The notes under the pieces: generated by a model
Told to the model about the DNA's origin: nothing
What the model saw: only the letters and a program-made list of their open reading frames with translations
Database searches by the model: none
In this document: positions 1 to 8,594 of the stretch, one piece after another
Position numbering within the stretch: the first letter of the stretch is position 1
How the letters are laid out: each line of letters opens with the position of its first letter
Position numbers and translations under genes: made by a program
NCBI RefSeq assembly: GCF_902833225.1
Contig: NZ_CADFEI010000017.1
Location: forward strand, 62,001 to 126,000
Direction: 5' to 3'
Source of the DNA: Burkholderia sp. BCC1644
GTDB taxonomy: Bacteria; Pseudomonadota; Gammaproteobacteria; Burkholderiales; Burkholderiaceae
DNA length: 64,000 nucleotides

Positions 1-378
1 GCCCGAGGCCGACGCGATCATGCTCGGGAAAATGGCGGTCGTCGCGGTACGCAGGCCGAGCGTGCGGGCCTCCTGGTCGAACGACGGATCGACGGGGCGA
101 TCGGCGCGCACGACGAAATCGGCGCCGAGCATCTGGCGCGCGTCGCGCTCAAGCCCCTGGCGCAGCCGGTCGGCGAGGAAGCCGACACTCGTCAGCGCCG
201 CGACCGCGAGCACCAGTGCGAGGACGAGCAGCGTCAGCTCGCCCGCGCGCCAGTCGCGCACGGTCATGCGTGCGGCCTGGCGGATCAGGTCGCCCAGGCC
301 GAAGCGACCGGCATGCGCGGGTACCTCATGGCCGGGTTGCCCGGCCGGCGGCTGCGCCGCGTGTTGCCGCCCCTTCAA
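1..378 (-). CDS. FtsX/YbbP-type ABC transporter permease, N-terminal part (cut by window edge)
   Basis: The visible 126 codons encode a short hydrophilic lead, then a TVRDWRAGE stretch, one hydrophobic segment rich in Leu/Val/Ala (about residues 41-58) and a soluble region with LGADFVVRADRP. This is the N-terminus seen in YbbP-like permeases, which in E. coli pair with the ATPase YbbA at the inner membrane. I place the start at a TTG at 376-378: it has a G-rich Shine-Dalgarno (GGGGGGAAG) 5 bases upstream, and its TTGA overlaps the stop of the DUF4126 gene, suggesting translational coupling. The alternative ATG at 265-267 would remove 37 residues and has no such signal. The rest of the gene, and probably its ATPase, lies outside the window. 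Confidence 0.7.
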   Translation of the reverse strand, partial: MKGRQHAAQPPAGQPGHEVPAHAGRFGLGDLIRQAARMTVRDWRAGELTLLVLALVLAVAALTSVGFLADRLRQGLERDARQMLGADFVVRADRPVDPSFDQEARTLGLRTATTAIFPSMIASASG

Positions 379-992
379 TCGCGCTTCCCCCCGATCGAGT
401 TGAGCCGCGACACCATGTGGTTCGCCATCCCGCGAAAGCCGCCCGACACGCCGCGCCACAGGCGCGGCAGCGCCCACGCCGACGCCGCGATGAACGCGGC
501 GAGCAGCACGAGGAACGCAAGCGGAACGAAGAACGCCAGCACGAGCCCGCCGACGACGAGGCCGTCCTCGGTCGACGATGCGACCCAGTTCGAAATCGGT
601 TCGGGAGAGAGGTTGATCAGTGCGCGCGTACCGGCCTTCGCGACGTGCGCGGCACCGGCCAGCGAGCCGCCGGCGAGCCCCGCGACCGCGAGCACGGTCG
701 GATCGGCATGGCCGAGCGCACCGGCTGCCAGTACGGCGCCGGCGGGGATACGGATGAAGGTATGCACGGCATCCCACAGCGAGTCGAACGCGGGGATCTT
801 GTCGGCCAGGAATTCGGTGAGGGTGAGCACGGCCGCCGCGCCGATGACCCACGGCGACATCAGGACAGCCAGCGTATCGGGCAGATGGAGCCAGCCGACC
901 CGCGCCAGCACGCCGGCGATCAGCACCGTCAGGTACAGGCGCAGCCCGCTCGCCCACGCGAGCCCCGCGCCGAGCGAAATGGCTTCGATCAT
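375..992 (-). CDS. DUF4126 family membrane protein
   Basis: A 205-residue protein starting MIEAISLGAG. It has several hydrophobic segments (about residues 5-22, 40-65, 85-110 and 150-180) with small glycine-rich turns, matching the DUF4126 family of small integral membrane proteins of unknown function. The start ATG at 990-992 follows an AAGGAGAG ribosome-binding site at good spacing; the open frame runs further upstream but without a better start. It reads into the ABC permease with a 4-base overlap, so the two are probably cotranscribed. No catalytic motif is visible and I assign no function. Confidence 0.75.
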   Translation of the reverse strand: MIEAISLGAGLAWASGLRLYLTVLIAGVLARVGWLHLPDTLAVLMSPWVIGAAAVLTLTEFLADKIPAFDSLWDAVHTFIRIPAGAVLAAGALGHADPTVLAVAGLAGGSLAGAAHVAKAGTRALINLSPEPISNWVASSTEDGLVVGGLVLAFFVPLAFLVLLAAFIAASAWALPRLWRGVSGGFRGMANHMVSRLNSIGGKRD

Positions 993-1125
993 CGCCCTCT
1001 CCTTGCACTTTCCGTGCGATTTGCCGATTGATCGGATCGGGTCGGACAGACCGGCCGCGCGGCGCGTGGCGACCGGCACCGTGTGCCGCGAGAAGCACGA
1101 CGGTATTCAGGCCCGAATGCGTTCC

Positions 1126-1131
1126 ATTATA
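1126..1131 (-). promoter_or_regulatory. Perfect -10 box upstream of the DUF4126 gene
   Basis: The minus strand reads TATAAT here, about 130 bases upstream of the DUF4126 start. I see no good -35 at 17 bases; a TTGCGC lies 21 bases away. It is the only sigma70-like -10 in the 240-base gap to sugE, so it is the best candidate start of the DUF4126-permease transcript. Confidence 0.35.
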
Positions 1132-1232
1132 GACAGGCTATCCGGGTGACCGGCGCAATTCCGCAGCGCGACATCACGGGCGCACGCGCGCCCGGATGTC
1201 GACGCCCGGACGCGGGCGCCCGGATGCCGGCG

Positions 1233-1553
1233 TCAGGCAGCCGACGACAGCTTGAGGCCGATCAGCCCCGCGACGATCAGCGCGGCGCTCGCCACGCGCG
1301 CGGCAGTCAGCGCCTCGCCCATCATCACGATGCCGAACACGAACGCGCCGATCGCGCCGATGCCCGTCCACACCGCGTATGCGGTACCGAGCGGCAACTG
1401 GCGCATCGCGACCGCGAGCAGCCCGAAGCTGGCCAGCGCCGTCACGATCGTAAACACCGACGGACCGAGCTTCGTGAAGCCGTCCGACGACTTCAGGCCG
1501 GCCGCCCAGGCCACCTCCAGCAAACCGGCAATCAACAACCATACCCACGCCAT
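1233..1553 (-). CDS. sugE: SMR-family guanidinium exporter (SugE/Gdx type)
   Basis: A 106-residue protein with four transmembrane helices, the size and layout of small multidrug resistance transporters. It starts [16 protein letters not shown], with the essential membrane-embedded glutamate at E13, and carries the [12 protein letters not shown] motif of the third helix. The Gdx subgroup of this family works as a dimeric proton/guanidinium antiporter in the inner membrane. Assignment to Gdx rather than a multidrug pump rests on similarity and strongly on the guanidine-sensing riboswitch directly upstream. The start ATG at 1551-1553 has a GGAG ribosome-binding site 9 bases before it. The gene stands alone, with its own promoter. 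Confidence 0.9.
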   Translation of the reverse strand: MAWVWLLIAGLLEVAWAAGLKSSDGFTKLGPSVFTIVTALASFGLLAVAMRQLPLGTAYAVWTGIGAIGAFVFGIVMMGEALTAARVASAALIVAGLIGLKLSSAA

Positions 1554-1575
1554 CTCGACGTACTCCGTATCGGAT

Positions 1576-1619
1576 GGGGCCGTCCCCGTTGAAGCGAATG
1601 ACCCGGGGTCGTCCCCGGG
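1576..1619 (-). promoter_or_regulatory. Guanidine-II (mini-ykkC) riboswitch
   Basis: On the minus strand two short hairpins follow each other. Hairpin 1 (1602-1619) has a perfect 7-bp stem CCCGGGG/CCCCGGG closing the loop ACGA. Hairpin 2 (1576-1587) has the stem GGGG/CCCC closing the loop ACGG. They are joined by a 14-base linker, and the second sits just before the sugE ribosome-binding site. Two stem-loops with ACGR tetraloops are the definition of the mini-ykkC motif, a guanidine sensor that turns on exporter genes. The location ahead of an SMR gene is the classic one. Binding should free the ribosome-binding site. Confidence 0.88.
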
Positions 1620-1627
1620 CGGCGCCG

Positions 1628-1633
1628 AGTATA
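1628..1633 (-). promoter_or_regulatory. -10 box of the sugE promoter
   Basis: The minus strand reads TATACT. Transcription would start near 1620-1621, at the first base of riboswitch hairpin 1, so the leader is just long enough to hold the two hairpins. No clear -35 box is present 17 bases upstream. Confidence 0.5.
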
Positions 1634-1714
1634 ACAAGTTGCTTACGGACGCGCCGGCTGCGGGCAGGCCGGCGGCCGATCGAGGGCGCGATCGGCCGGG
1701 CCCGGTCGGTTCGG

Positions 1715-1996
1715 TCAGTTCGACACGCGCTTCGGCGCGACGCCGCCGACGCAGCGATCGTCGCGGTACAGCGCCCACTCCTCGCACACGCGGCCATCCT
1801 TGAACATGCACATCCCGACCTGCCCGCGCGGCAGGCTGCGGACGACATGGCGGCCGCCGAGCTTCTCGCAGTTGACCGACGCGGGATTGGCCATCGCCGC
1901 CTGGGCGGGCGGCTGCTGCCCGGGCGGCAGCGGTTGGGCGAACGCGCCGGGCGCAGCGAGCGCCAGCGCACAGATGACGACCAGACGGACGGACAT
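1715..1996 (-). CDS. DUF333 domain secreted protein (annotated elsewhere as putative hemolysin)
   Basis: A 93-residue protein with a clear signal peptide ([20 protein letters not shown], cleavage after AFA) and a C-terminal DUF333 domain: [12 protein letters not shown], then [18 protein letters not shown], with paired cysteines that probably form disulfides in the periplasm. The hemolysin label in databases is historical and I see nothing supporting toxin activity. The start at 1994-1996 follows a GAGGAG ribosome-binding site. It lies between kdpE and sugE on the same strand with gaps over 150 bases on each side, so it is probably transcribed separately. Confidence 0.75.
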   Translation of the reverse strand: MSVRLVVICALALAAPGAFAQPLPPGQQPPAQAAMANPASVNCEKLGGRHVVRSLPRGQVGMCMFKDGRVCEEWALYRDDRCVGGVAPKRVSN

Positions 1997-2154
1997 TGCA
2001 CGCTCCTCGTTTTTGTTCGCGGAACGGTCAGGATAACGGGGAATGAGCGAGCGGTGTGCAAGGCCGGCGCAGGCCGCGAGACTGTCGCGCCGGCGCAACC
2101 CTGCCGGCGCGCGACGTCCTGCTCAGGGACACCGCTGCCACCCGGCCCGCGCCG

Positions 2155-2853
2155 TCACGCGGCGCCGACGAGCCGGTAGCCGACGCCCGTCTCGGTGACG
2201 ATGTACTCGGGCTGCGCGGGGTCGAGTTCGAGCTTCTGGCGCAGGTGCGCCATGTAGATGCGCAGGTAGTGATGGCTTTCGACGTGCGACGGCCCCCACA
2301 CGTCACGCAGCAGCTGGCGATGCGTAAGCACGCGCCCCGCGTGCCGCACGAGCGTCGCGAGCAGCCGGTATTCGAGCGGCGTCAGGTGCACGATCTCGCC
2401 GTCGCGCCACACCTGGCGCAGCGCGAGATCGACGGTCACGGCGCCGAAAGTCACCTTCGGCGATTCGTTCGCGCCGCCCTGGTTGCGCCGGCGCAGTTGC
2501 GCGCGAATCCGCGCGCGCAGTTCGGACACGCCGAACGGCTTGGTCAGGTAGTCGTCGGCGCCCGCGTCGAGCGCGGCGACCTTCTCCTCTTCCTGCGTAC
2601 GCGCGGACAGCACGATCACCGGCACCTCGGACCAGCCGCGCAGTTCGCGGATCACGTCGAGGCCGTCGGTGTCGGGCAGGCCGAGGTCGACGATCACGAG
2701 GTCGGGCTTGCGCGTCGCCGCGTCGATCAGCCCCTGCTTGCCCGTCTCGGCCTCGAACACCGCGATGTCCTCCTCTTCGAGCGCGGCGCGCACGAAACGG
2801 CGGATCTGCTTTTCGTCCTCGATCAGGACGACGGTCAGGCTGGGTTCACTCAT
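2155..2853 (-). CDS. kdpE: KdpE, response regulator of potassium uptake
   Basis: A 232-residue OmpR/PhoB-type regulator. The receiver domain (about 1-120) has the acidic pair E12-D13, the phospho-acceptor D56 in VIVDLGLP, and K105 in YLTKPF. The C-terminal winged helix (about 130-230) includes LTPLEYRLLATLVRHAG and ends with YIVTETGVGYRL. It is phosphorylated by KdpD and activates the kdp structural genes under potassium limitation or osmotic stress. Its ATG overlaps the end of kdpD by 8 bases, so the two are translationally coupled. It is the last gene of the kdp unit; I see no clear terminator in the 158 bases after it. Confidence 0.96.
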   Translation of the reverse strand: MSEPSLTVVLIEDEKQIRRFVRAALEEEDIAVFEAETGKQGLIDAATRKPDLVIVDLGLPDTDGLDVIRELRGWSEVPVIVLSARTQEEEKVAALDAGADDYLTKPFGVSELRARIRAQLRRRNQGGANESPKVTFGAVTVDLALRQVWRDGEIVHLTPLEYRLLATLVRHAGRVLTHRQLLRDVWGPSHVESHHYLRIYMAHLRQKLELDPAQPEYIVTETGVGYRLVGAA

Positions 2854-5701
2854 GGTCTGGCAATGGCTCGGATGGGGACGATGCGCCCGGCACATCGGAT
2901 TCGTCGTCGGGCACGGCAGGTGCTGCCGGCGGCGTCTCGACCGGCAGCGTGAACCAGAAGCGCGCGCCCGTCACGTGGCCGTCGGGCGCGGTGCGGTTGA
3001 GCGCGCCGATTTTACCGCCGTGCGCCTCGACGATCGCGCGGCAAATCGCGAGGCCGAGCCCGATGCCCGGCGTCGCCGATTCCTTCTCGCCGCGCGTGAA
3101 CTTGTCGAAGATGCGCGTTTCCATGCCGGCCGGCAGGCCCGGGCCGTGATCGTCGACATGCACGCGCACGAACGGGTTCCCGTAGGGCAGCCCGTCGTCG
3201 GTCACACGCTCCGCGCCGATGTCGATCGGCGTATCGGGCGGCGTGTACTTCGCCGCGTTCTCGAACAGGTTGGTGAACAGGCGCTCCATCAGCACCGCGT
3301 CCATCTGCAACAGCGGCAGGTCGGCCGGCAGCGCGACGCGCGCCGGATGACGCGCGAGCACGCGCTTGCACGCGGCGAGCGCGGCGCCGACGGTTTCCTC
3401 GAGCAGCGACCACTGGCGCTTGAGCTGCAGGCTGCCGGCCTGCAGCCGTGCCATGTCGAGCAGGTTCGTGACGATGCCCGTCATGCGCAGCGCCTCGTCG
3501 TGAATCGCGTCGACGAGTTCGCCCTCGCGCTGCGCGAACCGCTCGGCCGCCACGGCGTCTCCGCCCTGCGCGGCCGCGCGCCCGTTCGCGAGCATCGACG
3601 AGAAGCCGACGATCGTCGTCAGCGGCGTGCGCAGGTCGTGCGAGATCGCCGACAGCAGCGAGTTGCGCAGCCGCTCGGACTCCATGTTGACGAGGGCATC
3701 GCGCGCGATCTCGACGTAGTGCACGCGTTCGAGCGCGAGCGCGATCTGCGCGGCGAACGCATCGAGCATCCGCTGCTGCTCGGGCACCTCGAGCTCGCGC
3801 GGCTCGCGCGACGCGACCGCGAGCACGCCGCGGGTGCGCATCGGCGCCTTCAGCGGCAGGTACAGCGCGGCCGTCGCGGGCAACGTGTCGGTGCCGCGGC
3901 CGGCCGGCTTCTGCTGGTCGTACACCCACTGGCCGACGTCGCTGTCGAGATCGGCGCCCGTCAGCGTGACGGCCGCATCGGGCTCCTCGATCTTCTGGCG
4001 CACCTTGTCCGCGCTGTCGGGCAGCAGGAACGCGACGCGCGCGCGGAACACCTCGCCCACGTGGCGGCTGCCGATCTCGACGATCTGCTCGGTCGTCAGC
4101 GCCGCGCCGAGCTCGCGCGCCATCGCGTAGATCGCGCCGGTGCGGCGCTCGCGGCGCTGCGCGACGCTCGCCTGGCGCGTCAGCGTCGACGTCAGGTGGC
4201 TGATCACGAGCGACGTCAGCAGCATTCCGAAGAAGGTCAGCAGGTATTGCGTGTCGCTCACCGAGAACGACATGCGCGGCGGCACGAAGAAGTAATCGAA
4301 CGCCGCCACCGACAGGAACGACTGCAGCACGCCCGGGCCGCGCCCGAGCCGCACGGCCGAGAACACGACGCCGAGCAGGTACAGCATCACGAGGTTCGTG
4401 AGGTCGAGCCGCTCGGACACGAGGCTCGCGACGACCGTGATCGCCGCGCAGATCGCGGCCGCGTACGCGTAGTGCCGCGGCGGCGAACGGTGCGTGCCGA
4501 ACTGCGCGAACGCATCGCGCCAGTCGCGCGCACGCGCATCGAGCGGCGCGGCGCGCGCTTCGTCGCTCGCGGACGCACGGATCAGCATCAGGTCGACGTC
4601 GCCGGCGCGTTCGGCGAGCTGCTCGCCGAACGGCCGCGCGAGGCGGCGCATGAGCCCGGCCTTCGGCGAGCCGCCCGCGACGATCTTCGACACGTTGCGC
4701 ACCTTCGCGTAGCCGATCAGCGCAGCGACCGCGTCGGCGCCGGCGAGCGTGGCCGTTTCCGCGCCGAGTTCAGCCGCGAGCTTCAGCGCATCGAGCGTGC
4801 GTTGCCGCCGCGCATCGGGCAGCCGCTGCAGGCGCGGCGTCTCCACGTACACGGCGAGCCAGTCGGCCTTCAGGCTCGCGGCGAGCCGCGCGGCCGCGCG
4901 CACGAGCGTCGGCGCTTCGGCGCCGGGACCGACGCACACGAGCAGCCGCTCGCGCGCCTGCCAGATGCGCTGGATCGAGCGATCAGCGCGGTACTCGCGC
5001 ATCTGCGCGTCGACGCGATCGGCCGTGCGCCGCAGCGCGAGTTCGCGCAGCGCGATCAGGTTGCCCTTGCGGAAGAAATTGCGCACCGCGCGCTCGGCCT
5101 GCTGCGCGAGATAGACCTTGCCGTCGCGCATCCGCTCGAGCAGCTCCTCGGCCGGCAGGTCGACGAGCGTGACTTCGTCGGCCGCGTCGAACACGCGGTC
5201 GGGCACGGTCTCCCACACGCGGATGCCGGTGATCGCGCCGACCACGTCGTTCAGGCTTTCGAGGTGCTGGACGTTGACGGTCGTATAGACGTCGATGCCC
5301 GCGTCGAGCAGTTCGTAGACGTCCTGCCAGCGCTTCAGGTGCCGCGCGCCCTGCACGTTCGAATGCGCGAGTTCGTCGACGAGGATCAGTTGCGGCTCAC
5401 GCGCGAGCGCGCCGTCGAGATCGAATTCGGCGAGCGTGCGGCCGCGATAGTCGATGCGCGCGAGCGGCAGCACGTCGAGGCCGTCGAGCAGCGCGGCGGT
5501 CTCGCTGCGGCCGTGGGTCTCGACGATGCCGATGACGACGTCGACGCCTTCCTGCAGGCGCTGGCGCGCGGCCTGCAGCATCGCGTAGGTCTTGCCGACC
5601 CCGGCCGATGCGCCGAAAAAGATCTTGAGCTGGCCGCGCCGCTGCTTTTCTTCGTCTCGTTGCAGCTTGTCGAGGAGTTGGTCTGGATCTGGACGGTTCA
5701 T
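2846..5701 (-). CDS. kdpD: KdpD, potassium/osmosensing histidine kinase
   Basis: A 951-residue membrane sensor kinase. In order it has the N-terminal KdpD domain with a Walker A-like GASAGVGKT (about residues 29-37), a universal-stress-protein-like domain (about 250-370), four transmembrane helices of the DUF4118 type (about 395-500), a GAF-like region (about 525-660), a HisKA domain with the phosphorylated histidine H688 in AISHDLRTPLTT, and an HATPase domain with LFENAAKYTP and GIGLGLAICRAI. Length and domains are those of full KdpD. It phosphorylates KdpE and integrates potassium, ATP and ionic signals. It is separated from kdpC by 147 bases holding two hairpins, so its level may differ from kdpFABC. 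Confidence 0.97.
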   Translation of the reverse strand: MNRPDPDQLLDKLQRDEEKQRRGQLKIFFGASAGVGKTYAMLQAARQRLQEGVDVVIGIVETHGRSETAALLDGLDVLPLARIDYRGRTLAEFDLDGALAREPQLILVDELAHSNVQGARHLKRWQDVYELLDAGIDVYTTVNVQHLESLNDVVGAITGIRVWETVPDRVFDAADEVTLVDLPAEELLERMRDGKVYLAQQAERAVRNFFRKGNLIALRELALRRTADRVDAQMREYRADRSIQRIWQARERLLVCVGPGAEAPTLVRAAARLAASLKADWLAVYVETPRLQRLPDARRQRTLDALKLAAELGAETATLAGADAVAALIGYAKVRNVSKIVAGGSPKAGLMRRLARPFGEQLAERAGDVDLMLIRASASDEARAAPLDARARDWRDAFAQFGTHRSPPRHYAYAAAICAAITVVASLVSERLDLTNLVMLYLLGVVFSAVRLGRGPGVLQSFLSVAAFDYFFVPPRMSFSVSDTQYLLTFFGMLLTSLVISHLTSTLTRQASVAQRRERRTGAIYAMARELGAALTTEQIVEIGSRHVGEVFRARVAFLLPDSADKVRQKIEEPDAAVTLTGADLDSDVGQWVYDQQKPAGRGTDTLPATAALYLPLKAPMRTRGVLAVASREPRELEVPEQQRMLDAFAAQIALALERVHYVEIARDALVNMESERLRNSLLSAISHDLRTPLTTIVGFSSMLANGRAAAQGGDAVAAERFAQREGELVDAIHDEALRMTGIVTNLLDMARLQAGSLQLKRQWSLLEETVGAALAACKRVLARHPARVALPADLPLLQMDAVLMERLFTNLFENAAKYTPPDTPIDIGAERVTDDGLPYGNPFVRVHVDDHGPGLPAGMETRIFDKFTRGEKESATPGIGLGLAICRAIVEAHGGKIGALNRTAPDGHVTGARFWFTLPVETPPAAPAVPDDESDVPGASSPSEPLPDHE

Positions 5702-5774
5702 GCGTCAGGAAGGCGGAGCGCCCGGATGCGCGCGAGTACGAGCATTGTTGTTCCAAATCGCCGCAAAAGGCAAA

Positions 5775-5832
5775 GACGGCGCATGCGCCGTCGGGAATGA
5801 ACGCGTCCGGCGCGGATCATGCCGCGCCGGAC
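5775..5832 (-). terminator. Tandem hairpins between kdpC and kdpD, possible attenuator
   Basis: Two strong inverted repeats fill the kdpC-kdpD gap. The first met on the minus strand (5805-5832) has a perfect 11-bp stem (GTCCGGCGCGG with its complement) and a 6-base loop. The second (5775-5792) is a perfect 18-base palindrome and is followed by TTTGCCTTTTG. The T-rich stretch is broken, so this looks like a partial terminator or mRNA-stabilising element that lowers kdpDE expression relative to kdpFABC. That role is inference. Confidence 0.5.
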
Positions 5833-5848
5833 GCCGGTCGTCACGCAC

Positions 5849-6430
5849 TCAGTGCGCGGCCTGCGCCGCGTCGAGCGCGAGGTTCAGCTTCAGCACGTTC
5901 ACGCGCGGCTCGCCGAGCACGCCGAACTGGCGGCCCGTCGTGTTCGCGGCGACGAGCTGCGCGACCGCGTCCGGCGCCAGGTTGCGCGCCTTCGCGATGC
6001 GCTCGACCTGGTATGCGGCGGCGGCCGGCGTGATCTCCGGATCGAGACCGCTCGCCGACGCCGTCACGAGGTCGGCCGGCACGGGCTTCGACATGTCGGT
6101 GCCGGCGTCGCGCAGCGCGGCGATGCGCCCCTTCACCTGGTCGGCGAGCGACGGGTTCAGCGGGCCGAGGTTCGAGCCGCCGGAGCCGCTTGCGTTGTAC
6201 GGCATCGGCGCGGTGGCCGACAGCCGGCCCCAGAAGTACTTCGGCGCGTCGAACTGCTGGCCGATCAGCGCGGAGCCGACCGCCTTGCCGTCCTTCTCGA
6301 TCAGGCTGCCGTTTGCCTGCGACGGGAACACGGCCTGGCCGAACACGGTCATCACGGCCGGGTAAGCGAGCCCCGTCACGGTGGTCAGGACGACAAACAG
6401 CACGACGAGCGGGCGAATCAACGATTTCAT
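5849..6430 (-). CDS. kdpC: KdpC, subunit of the K+-transporting ATPase
   Basis: A 193-residue protein with one N-terminal transmembrane helix (about residues 7-29) and a periplasmic domain. Signatures include [21 protein letters not shown] and the [21 protein letters not shown] stretch with the invariant SGLDP. KdpC stabilises the KdpFABC complex and supports ATP binding by KdpB. The gene starts 25 bases after kdpB. Length is normal for the family. Confidence 0.96.
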   Translation of the reverse strand: MKSLIRPLVVLFVVLTTVTGLAYPAVMTVFGQAVFPSQANGSLIEKDGKAVGSALIGQQFDAPKYFWGRLSATAPMPYNASGSGGSNLGPLNPSLADQVKGRIAALRDAGTDMSKPVPADLVTASASGLDPEITPAAAAYQVERIAKARNLAPDAVAQLVAANTTGRQFGVLGEPRVNVLKLNLALDAAQAAH

Positions 6431-6455
6431 GATGTTTCCTTCAAATGCGGCCGGC

Positions 6456-8540
6456 TCAGGCCCAGCCGAGTGCGGCGAGCGTCATGTCGATCAGCTTGAT
6501 GAACGGGAACGGCAGCAGCACGCCACCGAGGCCGTACACCAGCAGGTTGCGGCGCAGCAGCGAGGCCGCGCCGAGCGGCCGGTACGTGACGCCCTTCAGC
6601 GCGAGCGGGATCAGCGCGACGATGATCAGCGCGTTGAAGATCACCGCCGACAGGATCGCGGACGCCGGCGACGTCAGGTGCATGATGTCGAGCACGCGCA
6701 GCTGCGGGTACGTCGTCACGAACGCGGCCGGGATGATCGCGAAGTACTTCGCGATGTCGTTCGCGATCGAGAACGTCGTCAGCGAGCCGCGCGTCATCAG
6801 CATCTGCTTGCCGATCTCGACGATCTCGATCAGCTTTGTCGGGTTCGAGTCGAGGTCGACCATGTTGCCGGCTTCCTTCGCGGCCTGCGTCCCCGTATTC
6901 ATCGCCACGGCGACGTCGGCCTGCGCGAGCGCCGGCGCGTCGTTCGTACCGTCGCCCGTCATCGCAACCAGACGGCCTGCCGCCTGGTGCTCGCGGATCG
7001 TCGCGAGCTTGGTTTCCGGCGTCGCTTCCGCGAGGAAGTCGTCGACGCCCGCTTCCGCCGCGATCGCCGCGGCCGTCAGCCGGTTGTCGCCCGTCACCAT
7101 CACGGTCTTGATGCCCATCTTGCGCAGCTCCGCGAAGCGCTCCTTGATGCCGCCCTTCACGATGTCCTTCAGCTCGATCACGCCGAGCACGCGCGCCGCC
7201 CCTTCATGCAGGTCGGCCACGACGAGCGGCGTGCTGCCGCGGCGCGCCACCTCGTCGACCGCGCGACGCACTTCTTCCGGGAAACGGCTGCCATGCGTCT
7301 CGACGTAGCGGCGGATCGCATCGGCCGCGCCCTTGCGGATTTCGCGGCCGGGCAAGTCGACGCCGCTCATCCGCGTCTGCGCGGAAAAGCCGAGGAACGT
7401 CGCATGCAGCTGCGCCATGTCGCGCTGGCGAATGTTGAAGCGCTCCTTCGCGAGCACGACGATGCTGCGGCCTTCCGGCGTTTCGTCGGCGAGCGACGAC
7501 AGTTGCGCGGCATCGGCCAGCGCTTCCTCGGTCACGCCCGGCGCCGGCACGAACATCGATGCCTGGCGGTTGCCGAGCGTGATCGTGCCGGTCTTGTCGA
7601 GCAGCAGCACGTCGACGTCGCCGGCCGCTTCCACCGCGCGGCCCGACGTCGCGATCACGTTCGCCTGCATCATCCGGCTCATCCCGGCCACGCCGATCGC
7701 GGACAGCAGGCCGCCGATCGTCGTCGGGATCAGGCACACGAGCAGCGCGACGAGCGCGGTGATCGTCACGACGTGGCCGGCCTTCATCGCTTCGACCGAG
7801 AACATCGAGAACGGCAGCAGCGTTGCGGTGGCCAGCAGCATCACGATCGTCAGCGCGACCAGCAGGATCGTCAGCGCGATCTCGTTCGGCGTCTTCTTGC
7901 GCTTCGCGCCTTCGACCATCGCGATCATCCGGTCGAGGAACGCCTCGCCCGGGTTCGCGGTGACCTTGACGACGATCCAGTCGGACAGCACGCGCGTGCC
8001 GCCCGTCACCGACGAGAAGTCGCCGCCCGATTCGCGGATCACCGGCGCAGATTCGCCGGTGATCGCCGATTCGTCGACGGACGCGACACCGTCGATGACC
8101 TCGCCGTCGGCCGGGATCACGTCGCCGGACTCGACGAGCACGACATCGCCCTTACGCAGGTCGCTCGCGGTCGTGATGCGGATCGGCGACTTCGGATGCG
8201 GCTCGTTGAGCTTCTTCGCCATCACGTCCTTCTTCGCGCTGCGCAGCGATGCAGCCTGCGCCTTCGAGCGCCCTTCGGCGAGCGCTTCGGCGAAGTTCGC
8301 GAACAGCACCGTGAACCACAGCCACAGCGCGATCGCGAGGATGAAGCCCGCGGGCGCCTCGGCCTGGCCGGCGAGCGCCGCGATCCACAGAATCGTGGTC
8401 AGGATGCTGCCGACGTACACGCAGAACATCACCGGATTGCGGAACTGCGTGCGCGGCGTGAGTTTCTTGAACGAGTCCACGATCGCCGGGCGCAGCAGCG
8501 CCGGATCGAACATGGACCGTGTTGCGGAATGTTGAGTCAT
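6456..8540 (-). CDS. kdpB: KdpB, P-type ATPase subunit
   Basis: A 694-residue P-type ATPase, the energising subunit of KdpFABC in the inner membrane. It has the TGES actuator motif at 161-164, the phosphorylated aspartate D315 in DKTGT, the nucleotide-binding KGAADAI segment, and the hinge motif [17 protein letters not shown]162 within TGES is the serine phosphorylated for inhibition in E. coli KdpB, so that control could operate here. Its start lies 54 bases downstream of kdpA. Nothing is missing. Confidence 0.97.
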   Translation of the reverse strand: MTQHSATRSMFDPALLRPAIVDSFKKLTPRTQFRNPVMFCVYVGSILTTILWIAALAGQAEAPAGFILAIALWLWFTVLFANFAEALAEGRSKAQAASLRSAKKDVMAKKLNEPHPKSPIRITTASDLRKGDVVLVESGDVIPADGEVIDGVASVDESAITGESAPVIRESGGDFSSVTGGTRVLSDWIVVKVTANPGEAFLDRMIAMVEGAKRKKTPNEIALTILLVALTIVMLLATATLLPFSMFSVEAMKAGHVVTITALVALLVCLIPTTIGGLLSAIGVAGMSRMMQANVIATSGRAVEAAGDVDVLLLDKTGTITLGNRQASMFVPAPGVTEEALADAAQLSSLADETPEGRSIVVLAKERFNIRQRDMAQLHATFLGFSAQTRMSGVDLPGREIRKGAADAIRRYVETHGSRFPEEVRRAVDEVARRGSTPLVVADLHEGAARVLGVIELKDIVKGGIKERFAELRKMGIKTVMVTGDNRLTAAAIAAEAGVDDFLAEATPETKLATIREHQAAGRLVAMTGDGTNDAPALAQADVAVAMNTGTQAAKEAGNMVDLDSNPTKLIEIVEIGKQMLMTRGSLTTFSIANDIAKYFAIIPAAFVTTYPQLRVLDIMHLTSPASAILSAVIFNALIIVALIPLALKGVTYRPLGAASLLRRNLLVYGLGGVLLPFPFIKLIDMTLAALGWA

Positions 8541-8594
8541 TGCGATCTCTTCAATCTCTTCAGTCTTTTCAATGTGTCGCCATGCGGGCGCGCG

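Noticed and set aside
2669-5800. A 1043-residue open frame on the plus strand opposite kdpD
   Set aside because: It is the antisense of kdpD. Its Arg/His/Asp-rich, low-hydrophobic composition is typical of the shadow frame of GC-rich genes, and it has no recognisable domain.
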